NCBI GenBank assembly: GCA_964489955.1 | Contig: CAZBAV010000003.1 | Location: 1 to 64,000, forward strand | Origin: Leadbetterella sp964489955 | GTDB taxonomy: Bacteria > Bacteroidota > Bacteroidia > Cytophagales > Spirosomataceae | DNA length: 64,000 nucleotides | Reading direction: 5' to 3' | Shown: piece after piece, positions 16,606 to 24,718 of the stretch | How positions within the stretch are numbered: position 1 is the first letter of the stretch | Layout of the letters: the number at the start of each line of letters is the position of its first letter | Translations under genes and position numbers: made by a program | The notes under the pieces: model-generated | What the model was told of the DNA's origin: nothing | Seen by the model: the letters and a program-made list of their open reading frames with translations, nothing else | The model's database searches: none

Positions 16606-18606
16606 CTAGTATTTTATAAATAAAGTATCCTTTCTTGAAAATGTTTCTCCAGTGTTTAACACCCCCTGGGATTTTAATGTATACACCCCATTTTTTAGCT
16701 TCTGCCCATTTACGACCCCATCCCACTCAAAATCAATATCTTCAAAAGTGGTGACCTTTGCACCCCAACGGTCGAAAACTTCCATTTTAAAGTCCTTTAC
16801 CATTGATTTCCGTCCGGCAGCCTTTAATAAATCATTATGCCCATCGCCATTTGGAGTAAAAATCTGGGGTAAAAATAGGGAAAATTCTAAGGGAACACGA
16901 ACAATATTTGAATGGCTGACATTTCCAGCATGGTCTACGGACCTTATTCTAAAGACCGCTTCTTCGTTAATAGCACTATAATCTGGCTGATAAGTACTGG
17001 TGCTATTGGGTAAATTGGCCAAGTCTGTAAACGTAGGGACAGCTTCATCTCTTCCCTCCACTATATAACTCTGTGGAGCACTGGGAGAGAAGGGGCTTTC
17101 TAAGGTCCATTGGATATCAGGATCATCTAATGAAAGGAAGATAGTACATACCCCAGGAGACAAAAAGGAAGTACTGCCACACTCATCCTTATAAGCAACC
17201 TTAAAACACTGACTCTGTAAATTAGGATCAGCACCGCCATATCCAAAAGGGGTAACAGTAGGGGACTTGGCCACCTCAATATACTCTCCACCTACTTCAT
17301 GATAGAGAAGATACTCTAGTTTAGTTAATGGCCAATTGGAGTTGTCGGTGTAATTTATCTGTATTTCATTGTCCACCGAGGTATACAAGTCTGTTATTGG
17401 AGGAACTTTTATGTCCTCCCGTTTTATACACCTTTTTAAGGATAGTGACTTTGCGTCATAAATAGACGCAGAATACAAATCTCTTACAGTAGCCTCTATT
17501 TGATAACAATATTCCTTCTGACAATTAATAGGGTCAGTAAAAATCTCAGTGCTGACAATAGGTATATTTGTTTCACTTTCTCCTACCACCTCCCGTATTA
17601 GTTGGGTGTTTACCTGCCTCATTCTGAACAGAGGAAGAGAAGGAAGACCGTATATTAAATTGGTATGGTTTTTCCAGTAAATCGTATTGTCATCAATGGT
17701 GGTTACAATCGGACGAAGTGGGATAGTGCAAAGGTCAGGGCCGTCATCCGCCCCTCCACAATGATTACGTCTTTCGGCAAAAAAACAATAGGAGTTTGTA
17801 GAATCTGGCAAGTCTATAGTAAAAGTGCCTGGCTGATGCCGACCGGACAAGGGGGTATTACGAGGGTCGTTTGCTCCAGTGTACATAAATACTTCATAGC
17901 CGTCTGTTGTATGCGATCCTTTTAAGGTAAGCTCCACTTTTGTAGGACTAAGCATCTCCAACTTCTCGACCTGTACCCTATGAGGATTTAGCGTAGGAAG
18001 TGTCACCGTTTCTGTCTTCGAGCAAATCTTTGTCCCTGCGGCATCTACCGCAAAAACCTCCAATGTAGCTGGGGGAATAATAGCTTGAGGTGGAGCATCA
18101 AGTGGTAAGCTGGCATAAGGAACACTTACTTCCGGATAATTTCCAAGTTTATACTTAATTGTAAAACCAGGAATCTCGGCTTGTTTTGTTATCTGTACAC
18201 CCACCTCAAAGTTACATTGGCTGTAGCTAAATTCTATATTGGGTCTTACGGTCACATTTTTGCAAGCCCACATATCTTTCCCATTTTTTTTCCCGTATTG
18301 CAAAATGGTATAGGTGGTTGTTTGGTCACTTATGCTACGCAAAACATCGCTGGTATTTGCACTTCCCCGAAGGGTTTGTCCATTGTAATTAAAATCATAG
18401 CGGATGTCTGTGCCTCCAGACAAATCTCTGACCTGAACTGTCATAGGAGAGCAACCAGAGGTCACACCCCCTATAATCTCGAAATCTCCCCTTTCTGCCC
18501 CAGCAGGTAGATTATCACATACTCCTTGGGCAATAGCTCCCCTGTAAACTAACAAAACAAAGCATGCCAGTACATAACAAAAATTATGTCTAAGGGAGTT
18601 TTTCAC
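16606..18606 (-). CDS. Secreted protein with T9SS type B (gliding-motility-associated) sorting domain
   Basis: 666 aa. It starts at GTG 18606: the frame is closed by a stop 15 nt upstream and no in-frame ATG precedes the signal peptide (MKNSLRHNFCYVLACFVLL, cleaved near AIAQG). The body consists of Cys-containing Ig/fibronectin-like segments, including PKD-like N-terminal text (SGCSPMTVQVRDLSGG). Residues 575-666 are a clear CHU_C / T9SS type B C-terminal domain: FLPQIFTPNGDGHNDLL, MEVFDRWGAKV, WDGVVNGQKLKNGVYTL. Such domains direct export through the type IX system. No catalytic domain is visible, so an adhesin or structural role is likely. It directly abuts the Wzi-like gene. Confidence 0.88.
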   Translation of the reverse strand: MKNSLRHNFCYVLACFVLLVYRGAIAQGVCDNLPAGAERGDFEIIGGVTSGCSPMTVQVRDLSGGTDIRYDFNYNGQTLRGSANTSDVLRSISDQTTTYTILQYGKKNGKDMWACKNVTVRPNIEFSYSQCNFEVGVQITKQAEIPGFTIKYKLGNYPEVSVPYASLPLDAPPQAIIPPATLEVFAVDAAGTKICSKTETVTLPTLNPHRVQVEKLEMLSPTKVELTLKGSHTTDGYEVFMYTGANDPRNTPLSGRHQPGTFTIDLPDSTNSYCFFAERRNHCGGADDGPDLCTIPLRPIVTTIDDNTIYWKNHTNLIYGLPSLPLFRMRQVNTQLIREVVGESETNIPIVSTEIFTDPINCQKEYCYQIEATVRDLYSASIYDAKSLSLKRCIKREDIKVPPITDLYTSVDNEIQINYTDNSNWPLTKLEYLLYHEVGGEYIEVAKSPTVTPFGYGGADPNLQSQCFKVAYKDECGSTSFLSPGVCTIFLSLDDPDIQWTLESPFSPSAPQSYIVEGRDEAVPTFTDLANLPNSTSTYQPDYSAINEEAVFRIRSVDHAGNVSHSNIVRVPLEFSLFLPQIFTPNGDGHNDLLKAAGRKSMVKDFKMEVFDRWGAKVTTFEDIDFEWDGVVNGQKLKNGVYTLKSQGVLNTGETFSRKDTLFIKY

Positions 18607-18673
18607 TCTGCACAGATTTTAAAACAGGGTACTAAAATAAGAATACTATTTCATTAATAGCTAATAAAATTAT

Positions 18674-20878
18674 TTAATGGTAACGTTTCTTTCGGCTTGG
18701 CTTACCCCTTCTTTGCGGAGCGGCTTTGCTTTTTATGTCTTTACCAGAAACAGAAATTAACGTTAACTCTATGCTTCTTTTCTCTATATCTGTGTTTTTT
18801 ACTTTCACTTCCACTGCATAACCAAAGCCTATAATGGTTCCTGTTTTGCGGCCCACTACACGGAAATTATCCGCGTCATACTCATAGTAATCGTCGTTTA
18901 AGTCGGCCAGACGCACCATTCCTTCACTACCAGTATTTTCTATTTCTACAAAAATACCAAAATCTGCAACTCCAGAAATCACCCCTCTAAATACTTCGTT
19001 CCGAGACTGGTAACTCATGTACTCCACTTGCTTATACTTAATAGACGCCCTTTCTGCTTCCGACGCCAACTTTTCCTGATCGGAACTATGTTTACATTTA
19101 TCTTCAAAATCTTCGGTTTTCAGACTTTTGCCTCCATCCAGATAGTGTTGTAACATCCGGTGAGCCATCACATCGGGATAGCGGCGGATGGGCGATGTAA
19201 AATGAGAGTAATGATCAAAAGCCAATCCGAAATGCCCTAAATTCTCTGTCGAGTACCGTGCCTTAGACATGGTTCTTACAGCAAGAGACTCCAGTACATT
19301 TTGGATAGGTTTACCTTCAATCTCAAACATGAGGTTATTTAGAGATTTCGACAAGGACTCTACCGACGAGGTCTTTATCGTAAAGCCCATTTTGGCAGCA
19401 AACTGAGCAAAAGTCTCCACTTTTGATGGATTGGGCGGTTCATGAACCCTGTACACCATAGTATAAGGATCTTCATTTTTGGGTCCTTTGCTAAAAACAA
19501 AGGTTGCCACTTGCTTATTGGCCAGTAACATAAACTCTTCTATAAGTTTATGTGCGTCTTTTCTCACTTTCTGGTAAATTCCAGTTGGCTTTCCTGTTTC
19601 ATCCAAATGAAATTTAACTTCATTGGTTTCGAAGTTAAAGGCACCACTTTTAAACCGTCTATCCCGAAGAATATGTGCTAAAGCGTTTAGATTTTTTAAA
19701 ACTGGCTCATACGTTTCATCGGGTTTTCCATCCAGCACTTCCTGAGCTTCTTCATAAGCAAACCTCCTGTCTGAGTGAATGATACAACGCCCAAACCATT
19801 GTGATACTACCTCCGCATTGGGGTTCATCTCAAAAATAGCGGAGAACACCAATTTATCTTCGTTTGGCCGTAATGAGCACAGATTATTAGAGAGTCTTTC
19901 GGGAAGCATGGGAATAGTCCTATCTACCAAGTACACCGAAGTGGCCCTACGGTAGGCTTCCTCTTCAAGTCTTGACCCTGGTGTTACATAATGTGACACA
20001 TCGGCTATATGTACCCCAATTTCGTAATTGCCACTCTCTAAATGTTGGAAACTTATGGCATCGTCAAAGTCCTTAGCGTCTTCGGGGTCAATAGTGAAGG
20101 TCAACACCTCACGCATATCCCTTCTTTTCTTTATTTCTTCTGCCGTGATTTCCTCCGGTATCGCCTCTGATTCTGCCACAACATCTTTCGGAAATTGCAC
20201 CGGTAAACCAAACTCGGCCATGATAGCATGCATTTCGGCGTTATTATCTCCCGACTGGCCCAGCACCGAGGTCACAATCCCAGAACCTTGTATACCTTGA
20301 TTTGGAAAAGTGGTAAGCTCTACAATCACTAGGTCATTGGTAGTGGCTCCAAGAGCCTTATCTTTCGGAATAAAAATGCTGTCACTAAAACCCTTAACGT
20401 CGGGCTGTACCAAAGCATAATTAGGAAAAACCTTAATTTTTCCTACAATATCCGTCCTTCCTCTAGAAACTATTTCTATTACCTCGCCTTCCGGATTCTT
20501 ATTGTTTCCTTTGGCTTTTGTTATTTTAACTCTTACCGTATCGCCATCCAAAGCCCCATACATATCACTTTTAGATACGTACACGTCAGCTTGCTCCGTA
20601 TCATACCTTATAAAACCAAAGTTGGGGTTAACAAAGTCTACTTTACCTACAACTTCACTAGTCTTTTGTGTAATAGAGAACGTTGTCTCTGTATTACGGA
20701 AAAGTTTCTTTTCATCTACCAAGTCGTCTACCAGTAACCTTGTAAACATCTGGCTGGTTTCGTCTTTTACGGATAAGTGTGTGTACAGGTCTTGCAAGCT
20801 TCCCGCAGACTTCTTAAAAAAGTCCAGGATCTCTTGTTTCTCTGCTTTAATTCTCGATTTTTTAATTCTTTTGCCCAT
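18674..20878 (-). CDS. rnr: Ribonuclease R
   Basis: 734 aa. Order of domains: N-terminal winged-helix-like part (about 1-75), cold-shock/OB domains (about 76-235; VGKVDFVNPNFGFIRYD is RNP-like), RNB catalytic domain (about 255-590) with the metal-binding aspartates in TIDPEDAKDFDDAIS (D264, D270, D272, D273) and GVHIADVSHYV, and a C-terminal S1 domain (about 630-715, GVISGVADFGIFVEIENT). The tail is short and basic. It degrades structured RNA 3' to 5'. It follows the amylase gene by 8 bp on the same strand and probably shares its promoter. RNase R is preferred over RNase II because of the full set of domains and the basic tail. Confidence 0.93.
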   Translation of the reverse strand: MGKRIKKSRIKAEKQEILDFFKKSAGSLQDLYTHLSVKDETSQMFTRLLVDDLVDEKKLFRNTETTFSITQKTSEVVGKVDFVNPNFGFIRYDTEQADVYVSKSDMYGALDGDTVRVKITKAKGNNKNPEGEVIEIVSRGRTDIVGKIKVFPNYALVQPDVKGFSDSIFIPKDKALGATTNDLVIVELTTFPNQGIQGSGIVTSVLGQSGDNNAEMHAIMAEFGLPVQFPKDVVAESEAIPEEITAEEIKKRRDMREVLTFTIDPEDAKDFDDAISFQHLESGNYEIGVHIADVSHYVTPGSRLEEEAYRRATSVYLVDRTIPMLPERLSNNLCSLRPNEDKLVFSAIFEMNPNAEVVSQWFGRCIIHSDRRFAYEEAQEVLDGKPDETYEPVLKNLNALAHILRDRRFKSGAFNFETNEVKFHLDETGKPTGIYQKVRKDAHKLIEEFMLLANKQVATFVFSKGPKNEDPYTMVYRVHEPPNPSKVETFAQFAAKMGFTIKTSSVESLSKSLNNLMFEIEGKPIQNVLESLAVRTMSKARYSTENLGHFGLAFDHYSHFTSPIRRYPDVMAHRMLQHYLDGGKSLKTEDFEDKCKHSSDQEKLASEAERASIKYKQVEYMSYQSRNEVFRGVISGVADFGIFVEIENTGSEGMVRLADLNDDYYEYDADNFRVVGRKTGTIIGFGYAVEVKVKNTDIEKRSIELTLISVSGKDIKSKAAPQRRGKPSRKKRYH

Positions 20879-20886
20879 CTAGCGTT

Positions 20887-22365
20887 TTATTTTAAGTTCA
20901 AAACTATTAGCCCAAAAGGCTTTACAGTTACTTTATCTTGGTGTAGGGTAGTGCTGTGCGAAGAAAAGAGGATCTCCTCTATTTCTAAATCCATGTCTAT
21001 TGTTTGGGGGTATTTAGAAACATTTTGTAAAACTAACAGGTTTTCTTCCCCCTTGGTTCTCCTGAAAGATATAACGAACGGATTTCTACTATCATGCCTT
21101 TGGAGGCTGGAATGGGAAAACTCTTTTAATGCCTCACTAGATTTACGGAGATGAAGGAGTTTTCTGTAGTGATTAAAAACCGAGTTCTTCTCGGCCGATT
21201 GCACAGAGAGCGGTATTAGTTTTTTCTCCGTACTGTATCTGTCTCTTTGCCAACGCGTGCGAAACCAGTCGTTTTCCAGGTAATTCCAAATAAAAGGTTC
21301 TCGTAAATGCCGGTCTGGCTTTTTCCCTTGGGTACCGAGCTCTTCTCCATAATATATGAAGGGTAAACCTGGCAAGGTCATCAAAAGATTAAGGGCTGCT
21401 TTAATTTTTGCTTTATTGTTTTTAAGGACAGAAGCTATTCGCTCTTGGTCATGATTTCCTAAAAATGTGGCATCAATAAACCCAGGGTTTGATTGGGAAT
21501 AAATACGATATGCTGCAAGAAGCTTTTCTACCAGATTTCGGACATCTTGTTCCTGGATAAGCGTTTCCCGGATGTCATAGCACAGTTCGAAATTGAAGTT
21601 AGAGTCTAGTCCTTTATAAAAAGGTGCCACTTCTTCCGGCTCTCCCCAAACCTCCCCTACCAAAAACACTTCCGGAAAATCCTTTTTGAGCTCATCCTTT
21701 AATGCTTGCCAAAACTCGGTATTTTTTTCAATAGGAACCCAGGCAGGATAAAGGTGTTTGGCTGCATCAAGCCTGAAACCATATACCCCTTTTCTAAGCC
21801 AAAAACGGGCAATCTCAAGAATTTCTATTCTTGTTTGTAAATTCTCTAGGTTCAAGTCTGGCATAGTTGGAGAAAAAACACCGTAGTATTTCTCTGTGTT
21901 TCCCAACTTTTTATGCCAAGGTTTAATAATCCCCGTGTCAGCACTGGCTGTCCTGTTTTCCAATCCTAAGTCCCTTATCTGCTTTGAGGTCTTCCACAAA
22001 TAATAATGCCGGTAGCGGTTTTGTGTATCTTTTTGTGCCCCTATAAACCAAGGGTGCCTATCCGAGGTGTGGCTCACCACTAAATCAAGCACCACTTTTA
22101 TGTTATAGGAGGCCGCCACTCTCACTAACTCATCAAAATCCTCCATAGTGCCGTATTCCGGAGCAATCTGGTAATAATCCTGTACGTCATACTTATGATA
22201 TGAGGGCGACAAAAAAATGGGGGAAAGCCAAATCCCCTCTACCCCCAAATATGCCAAATATTCCAGCTTATGAGTTATCCCCTTTAAGTCTCCGATTCCA
22301 TCCTGGGAGTAATCGGAAAAAGACCTTACAAAAATCTGGTAGAATATACTAGGTGTTGGATTCAA
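20887..22365 (-). CDS. GH13 alpha-amylase/alpha-glucosidase-type glycoside hydrolase
   Basis: 492 aa with no signal peptide, so probably cytoplasmic. The (beta/alpha)8 barrel shows the four GH13 regions: DLVVSHTSDRHPWF (region I), GFRLDAAKH with nucleophile D200 (II), EVFLVGEVWGE with acid/base E238 (III) and FLGNHDQERI with D306 (IV). The C-terminal beta domain runs from about 405. The general scaffold (IFYQIFVRSFSD, DGIGDLKGITHKLEYL) resembles trehalose/oligo-1,6-glucosidase-type enzymes, so maltooligosaccharide or trehalose-related activity is possible. The start is TTG at 22365: a stop lies 15 nt upstream and no ATG exists before the barrel. The gene precedes rnr by 8 bp. Confidence 0.87.
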   Translation of the reverse strand: MNPTPSIFYQIFVRSFSDYSQDGIGDLKGITHKLEYLAYLGVEGIWLSPIFLSPSYHKYDVQDYYQIAPEYGTMEDFDELVRVAASYNIKVVLDLVVSHTSDRHPWFIGAQKDTQNRYRHYYLWKTSKQIRDLGLENRTASADTGIIKPWHKKLGNTEKYYGVFSPTMPDLNLENLQTRIEILEIARFWLRKGVYGFRLDAAKHLYPAWVPIEKNTEFWQALKDELKKDFPEVFLVGEVWGEPEEVAPFYKGLDSNFNFELCYDIRETLIQEQDVRNLVEKLLAAYRIYSQSNPGFIDATFLGNHDQERIASVLKNNKAKIKAALNLLMTLPGLPFIYYGEELGTQGKKPDRHLREPFIWNYLENDWFRTRWQRDRYSTEKKLIPLSVQSAEKNSVFNHYRKLLHLRKSSEALKEFSHSSLQRHDSRNPFVISFRRTKGEENLLVLQNVSKYPQTIDMDLEIEEILFSSHSTTLHQDKVTVKPFGLIVLNLK

Positions 22366-22391
22366 ACTAATCTTCTTTTAAATAGTTTATG

Positions 22392-22399
22392 CAAAAGTA
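22392..22399 (-). promoter_or_regulatory. Candidate -7 element for the amylase-rnr operon
   Basis: Read on minus this is TACTTTTG, a full match to TAnnTTTG, 26 bp upstream of the TTG start at 22365. A CAAA (TTTG on minus) occurs at 22411-22414 but only 11 bp away, shorter than the usual spacing. Confidence 0.45.
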
Positions 22400-22552
22400 A
22401 AACATTATAGCAAACTAGAAAATGCAGGTTTTAACCTAGCTTATACTACAGAGATATTATAGAATCGAAACTCTACAAAATAGAAGTAAAATACCGAGAA
22501 ACGCATAATCAACTATGATTTTGGAGGTATTATAGCTTATATGAAATAGTAT

Positions 22553-22586
22553 TTTGGTGCAGTAGAAGAGCTAATCCATAATTTTG
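22553..22586 (+). promoter_or_regulatory. Bacteroidota-type promoter of the lipoprotein-serpin unit
   Basis: TTTG (22553-22556), 22 bp spacer, TAATTTTG (22579-22586). Both boxes match the Bacteroidota consensus and the spacing is within 17-23 bp. Transcription would begin near 22592, leaving a leader of roughly 160 nt before the lipoprotein ATG at 22755. Confidence 0.55.
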
Positions 22587-22694
22587 GTTTAAGAGAATTT
22601 AGAATCCCTTATTTATAAAAAAGTGTTTATTTTGGAAAACCTTTCCAACCATTTACCCAATACTTTGGTCTTTGATGAAAAGGGTAAAGGGTGA

Positions 22695-22736
22695 AATTTG
22701 GTGGTGGGATGCTTTTATGTGCCCACCACACAAATT
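22695..22736 (+). promoter_or_regulatory. 14-bp hairpin in the leader of the lipoprotein-serpin unit
   Basis: AATTTG-GTGGTGGG pairs with CCCACCAC-CAAATT, interrupted by a single bulged A at 22730 and closed by a 13-nt loop (22709-22721). It ends 18 nt before the lipoprotein ATG. There is no immediate T-run (a T5 occurs 7 nt later at 22744-22748), so it is not a canonical terminator; it could be a regulatory or mRNA-stabilising structure, or an operator as DNA. Confidence 0.55.
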
Positions 22737-22754
22737 CTCTAAACGATTTTTACA

Positions 22755-23228
22755 ATGCAAAAGATTATCAGCTATCTGCTTCTTTTTTCTCTACTGTCTT
22801 GTTTAGCAGATGACGGTGCAGAAAATCCCCAATACAATGGCCCGCAAGGACCTGCCTCTGCCGACTTTACAGGGGAAAGTGTAAAGCTCCTAAAAGGAGT
22901 TTGGCGTTTAGATGCGTATGAGACCGCCAAAATTACAACTGAAAATGTTTTATTAGAATTTAAAACACAGAAAACAGCAAGTAACAAATATGTACTCAGT
23001 GGTATACTTCCTGTGAACTTTGTAGAGGCGGGATATAGCTTAGCTTACACCAACGAAATCACAATAGACAATATATCCACTACAAAAATTAATGGCTCAG
23101 CGGCAGAAAGGGCTTTTGAGGAAGATTTCTTGAAACGACTAGGCGGAGTGCAACTTTTTGCCTTCCGCGAAAACACTCTAATACTTAGTAATAGAGCAGG
23201 TATGCAAATGTATTTTGTTTTAAAATAA
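22755..23228 (+). CDS. Small lipoprotein of unknown function
   Basis: 157 aa. MQKIISYLLLFSLLSC gives a lipobox (LLSC, Cys16), followed by a short acidic/Asn-Pro-Gly linker (ADDGAENPQYNGPQGP) and a domain of about 115 residues with predicted beta character (VWRLDAYE, YVLSGILPVNFVEAGYSLAY, TLILSNRAGMQMYFVLK). I do not recognise the family; the phrase about LLKGVWRLD recalls lipocalin-like META/heat-shock lipoprotein folds, without proof. It precedes the serpin gene by 6 bp and shares its promoter, so the two products probably act at the same membrane surface. Confidence 0.75.
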   Translation: MQKIISYLLLFSLLSCLADDGAENPQYNGPQGPASADFTGESVKLLKGVWRLDAYETAKITTENVLLEFKTQKTASNKYVLSGILPVNFVEAGYSLAYTNEITIDNISTTKINGSAAERAFEEDFLKRLGGVQLFAFRENTLILSNRAGMQMYFVLK

Positions 23229-23234
23229 ATAGTT

Positions 23235-24437
23235 ATGAAAAAAATTGTAGTAGTATTATTTATGCTTTGTGTCGGATTCTCATGTTCAGACAATGTGGTT
23301 CCTAATGTAGAGGATGCTTCTGTCCCTGCCAGTTTTTCAAAAAAAACCAGCTCTTTTGCTTTTGATTTCTGGAAGGCATTTGATAAAGATGCTGAAGGTT
23401 CCTATTTCCTTTCTCCATTAAGTCTAAATATCGCTTTGGGAATGCTTCTTAACGGTGCTGAAGGTGAAACAAAACAAGAAATACAAAATGTTTTAGGCTT
23501 TTCTGATGCAGATCTCCCACAAATAAATGCAACCTACCAGGAGCTGATATCCAAACTACCTAAGGTAGACCAAAAGGTAACCAATACCACCGCCAACTCC
23601 GTTTGGTATAGAAATGAATTCGCTATAGATCCTGCTTTTTTAGGAAACCTTAAGACCAACTTCTATGCCCAAGCCTATCCAGAAGACTTTAATAACCCAA
23701 CAACGGTAGACAAAGTTAACCAGTGGGCAAAGGATAATACGAATGGTAAAATAGAGAAAGTAATTGAGGAGATAAGCAGCAATACTATTATGTTTTTACT
23801 TAATGCTCTCTATTTTAAAGGAGACTGGACCACCCAGTTTAACAAAGAATATACAACAAAGGGGGAATTTCGCGGTGAAAAAACTACTGCACCAACAGAT
23901 TTCATGAATGGAAAAGAGAAATACAAGTTTGCTAAAACAGATGGCTACCGTATAGTAGAATTACCTTATGGAGATAAAAAGTACTCTTTTATAGCCATTA
24001 TGCCGGAAAAAGGAACTGTAGGTAACCTCGTACAATCTTTCGATCAAGAAAAATGGGATGCAGCCCTTGCTAGCTTAAAAGAACAAAAGGTGCAGGTTAT
24101 GCTGCCTAAACTAAAACTGGAGTCTAGCGAGATGCTTAGTGCTACCCTTAACCAAATGGGCATCAAAAAGGCTTTTGAGCCGCAGGGAGCCAACCTTACT
24201 GGAATCTCGAAAAGTGGACAATTATCGGTAGGTTTTGTTAAACAAGATACTTACGTGGCACTTGATGAGCAAGGAACAGAAGCCGCCGCTGTTACCTCTA
24301 TCGGTATTGTGGTTACAAGTGTAGGGGAAAATCCAGAGCCTTTTGAAACGTTCCTTGCAGATAAGCCATTTATTTTTGCCATTTTAGAAAAGACATCCAA
24401 CACCATACAGTTTATAGGGAAAGTTACAGACATGTAA
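23235..24437 (+). CDS. Serpin-family serine protease inhibitor, lipoprotein
   Basis: 400 aa. The lipobox GFSC (Cys17) follows a typical lipoprotein signal, so the serpin should be membrane anchored. The fold is complete: NIALGMLLNGAEGETKQEI, VNQWAKDNTNGKIEKVI and TIMFLLNALYFKGDW are classic serpin motifs. The reactive-centre-loop hinge EQGTEAAAVTS (E345-S355) has small residues at P12-P9, as needed for loop insertion, so the protein is likely inhibitory. Counting as in human alpha-1-antitrypsin puts P1-P1' at T361-S362 in IVVTSV, pointing to a protease that accepts small uncharged residues; this is an inference. The C-terminus FIFAILEKTSNTIQFIGKV is intact. It follows the unknown lipoprotein by 6 bp. 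Confidence 0.92.
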   Translation: MKKIVVVLFMLCVGFSCSDNVVPNVEDASVPASFSKKTSSFAFDFWKAFDKDAEGSYFLSPLSLNIALGMLLNGAEGETKQEIQNVLGFSDADLPQINATYQELISKLPKVDQKVTNTTANSVWYRNEFAIDPAFLGNLKTNFYAQAYPEDFNNPTTVDKVNQWAKDNTNGKIEKVIEEISSNTIMFLLNALYFKGDWTTQFNKEYTTKGEFRGEKTTAPTDFMNGKEKYKFAKTDGYRIVELPYGDKKYSFIAIMPEKGTVGNLVQSFDQEKWDAALASLKEQKVQVMLPKLKLESSEMLSATLNQMGIKKAFEPQGANLTGISKSGQLSVGFVKQDTYVALDEQGTEAAAVTSIGIVVTSVGENPEPFETFLADKPFIFAILEKTSNTIQFIGKVTDM

Positions 24438-24505
24438 GTTGCCTTTGGAGTAGTTTTTTTTGAAAATTCTTTCATGTTTACTTTCAAGATATTAAGTGTT
24501 TATTC

Positions 24506-24534
24506 GAAGCCCCATTAAAGATTTTTGGGGCTTC
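24506..24534 (+). terminator. Hairpin after the serpin gene, probable terminator
   Basis: Perfect 8-bp stem GAAGCCCC/GGGGCTTC with a 13-nt AT-rich loop, 69 bp after the serpin stop. The T-rich sequence that follows is not continuous, so termination is likely but not certain. It separates the serpin unit from the tRNA promoter. Confidence 0.55.
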
Positions 24535-24547
24535 TCTCCAATTATTT

Positions 24548-24579
24548 TTTGGAAAGAAGAATCTTTGGCCGTACCTTTG
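24548..24579 (+). promoter_or_regulatory. Promoter of tRNA-Cys
   Basis: TTTG (24548-24551), 20 bp spacer, TACCTTTG (24572-24579), a textbook Bacteroidota vegetative promoter. The expected start near 24586 lies about 14 nt before the mature tRNA 5' end. Confidence 0.75.
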
Positions 24580-24599
24580 CACTTCTATTTTCAGAATAG

Positions 24600-24670
24600 G
24601 GTCTCGTGGCCGAGAGGCTAGGCAGAGGTCTGCAAAACCTTCCACAGCGGTTCGAATCCGCTCGAGACCT
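24600..24670 (+). tRNA. tRNA-Cys (GCA anticodon)
   Basis: Perfect 7-bp acceptor stem (GGTCTCG/CGAGACC), D-arm TGGCCGAGAGGCTA, anticodon loop CTGCAAA with anticodon GCA, and T-arm GCGG-TTCGAAT-CCGC. The discriminator base is T (U73), the identity element of tRNA-Cys. The CCA end is not encoded. It has its own promoter upstream and a terminator 4 nt downstream. Confidence 0.95.
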
Positions 24671-24673
24671 CAA

Positions 24674-24703
24674 AAACGCAAGTCACTTGGCTTGCGTTTT
24701 TTT
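24674..24703 (+). terminator. Terminator of tRNA-Cys
   Basis: Stem AAACGCAAG/CTTGCGTTT (24674-24682 and 24691-24699) with an 8-nt loop and a run of seven T residues from 24697. It directly follows the tRNA and lies just before the AraC gene. Confidence 0.88.
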
Positions 24704-24718
24704 GTTTACTTTTGTGAT

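Larger units (their letters stand above)
22366..22754. other. 389-bp divergent intergenic region
   Basis: No ORF of note is visible. It holds a minus-strand -7 element (22392-22399) for the amylase operon, a plus-strand promoter candidate (22553-22586) and a strong hairpin (22695-22736) just before the lipoprotein gene. The remaining sequence is AT-rich with no further clear structure. Confidence 0.7.
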
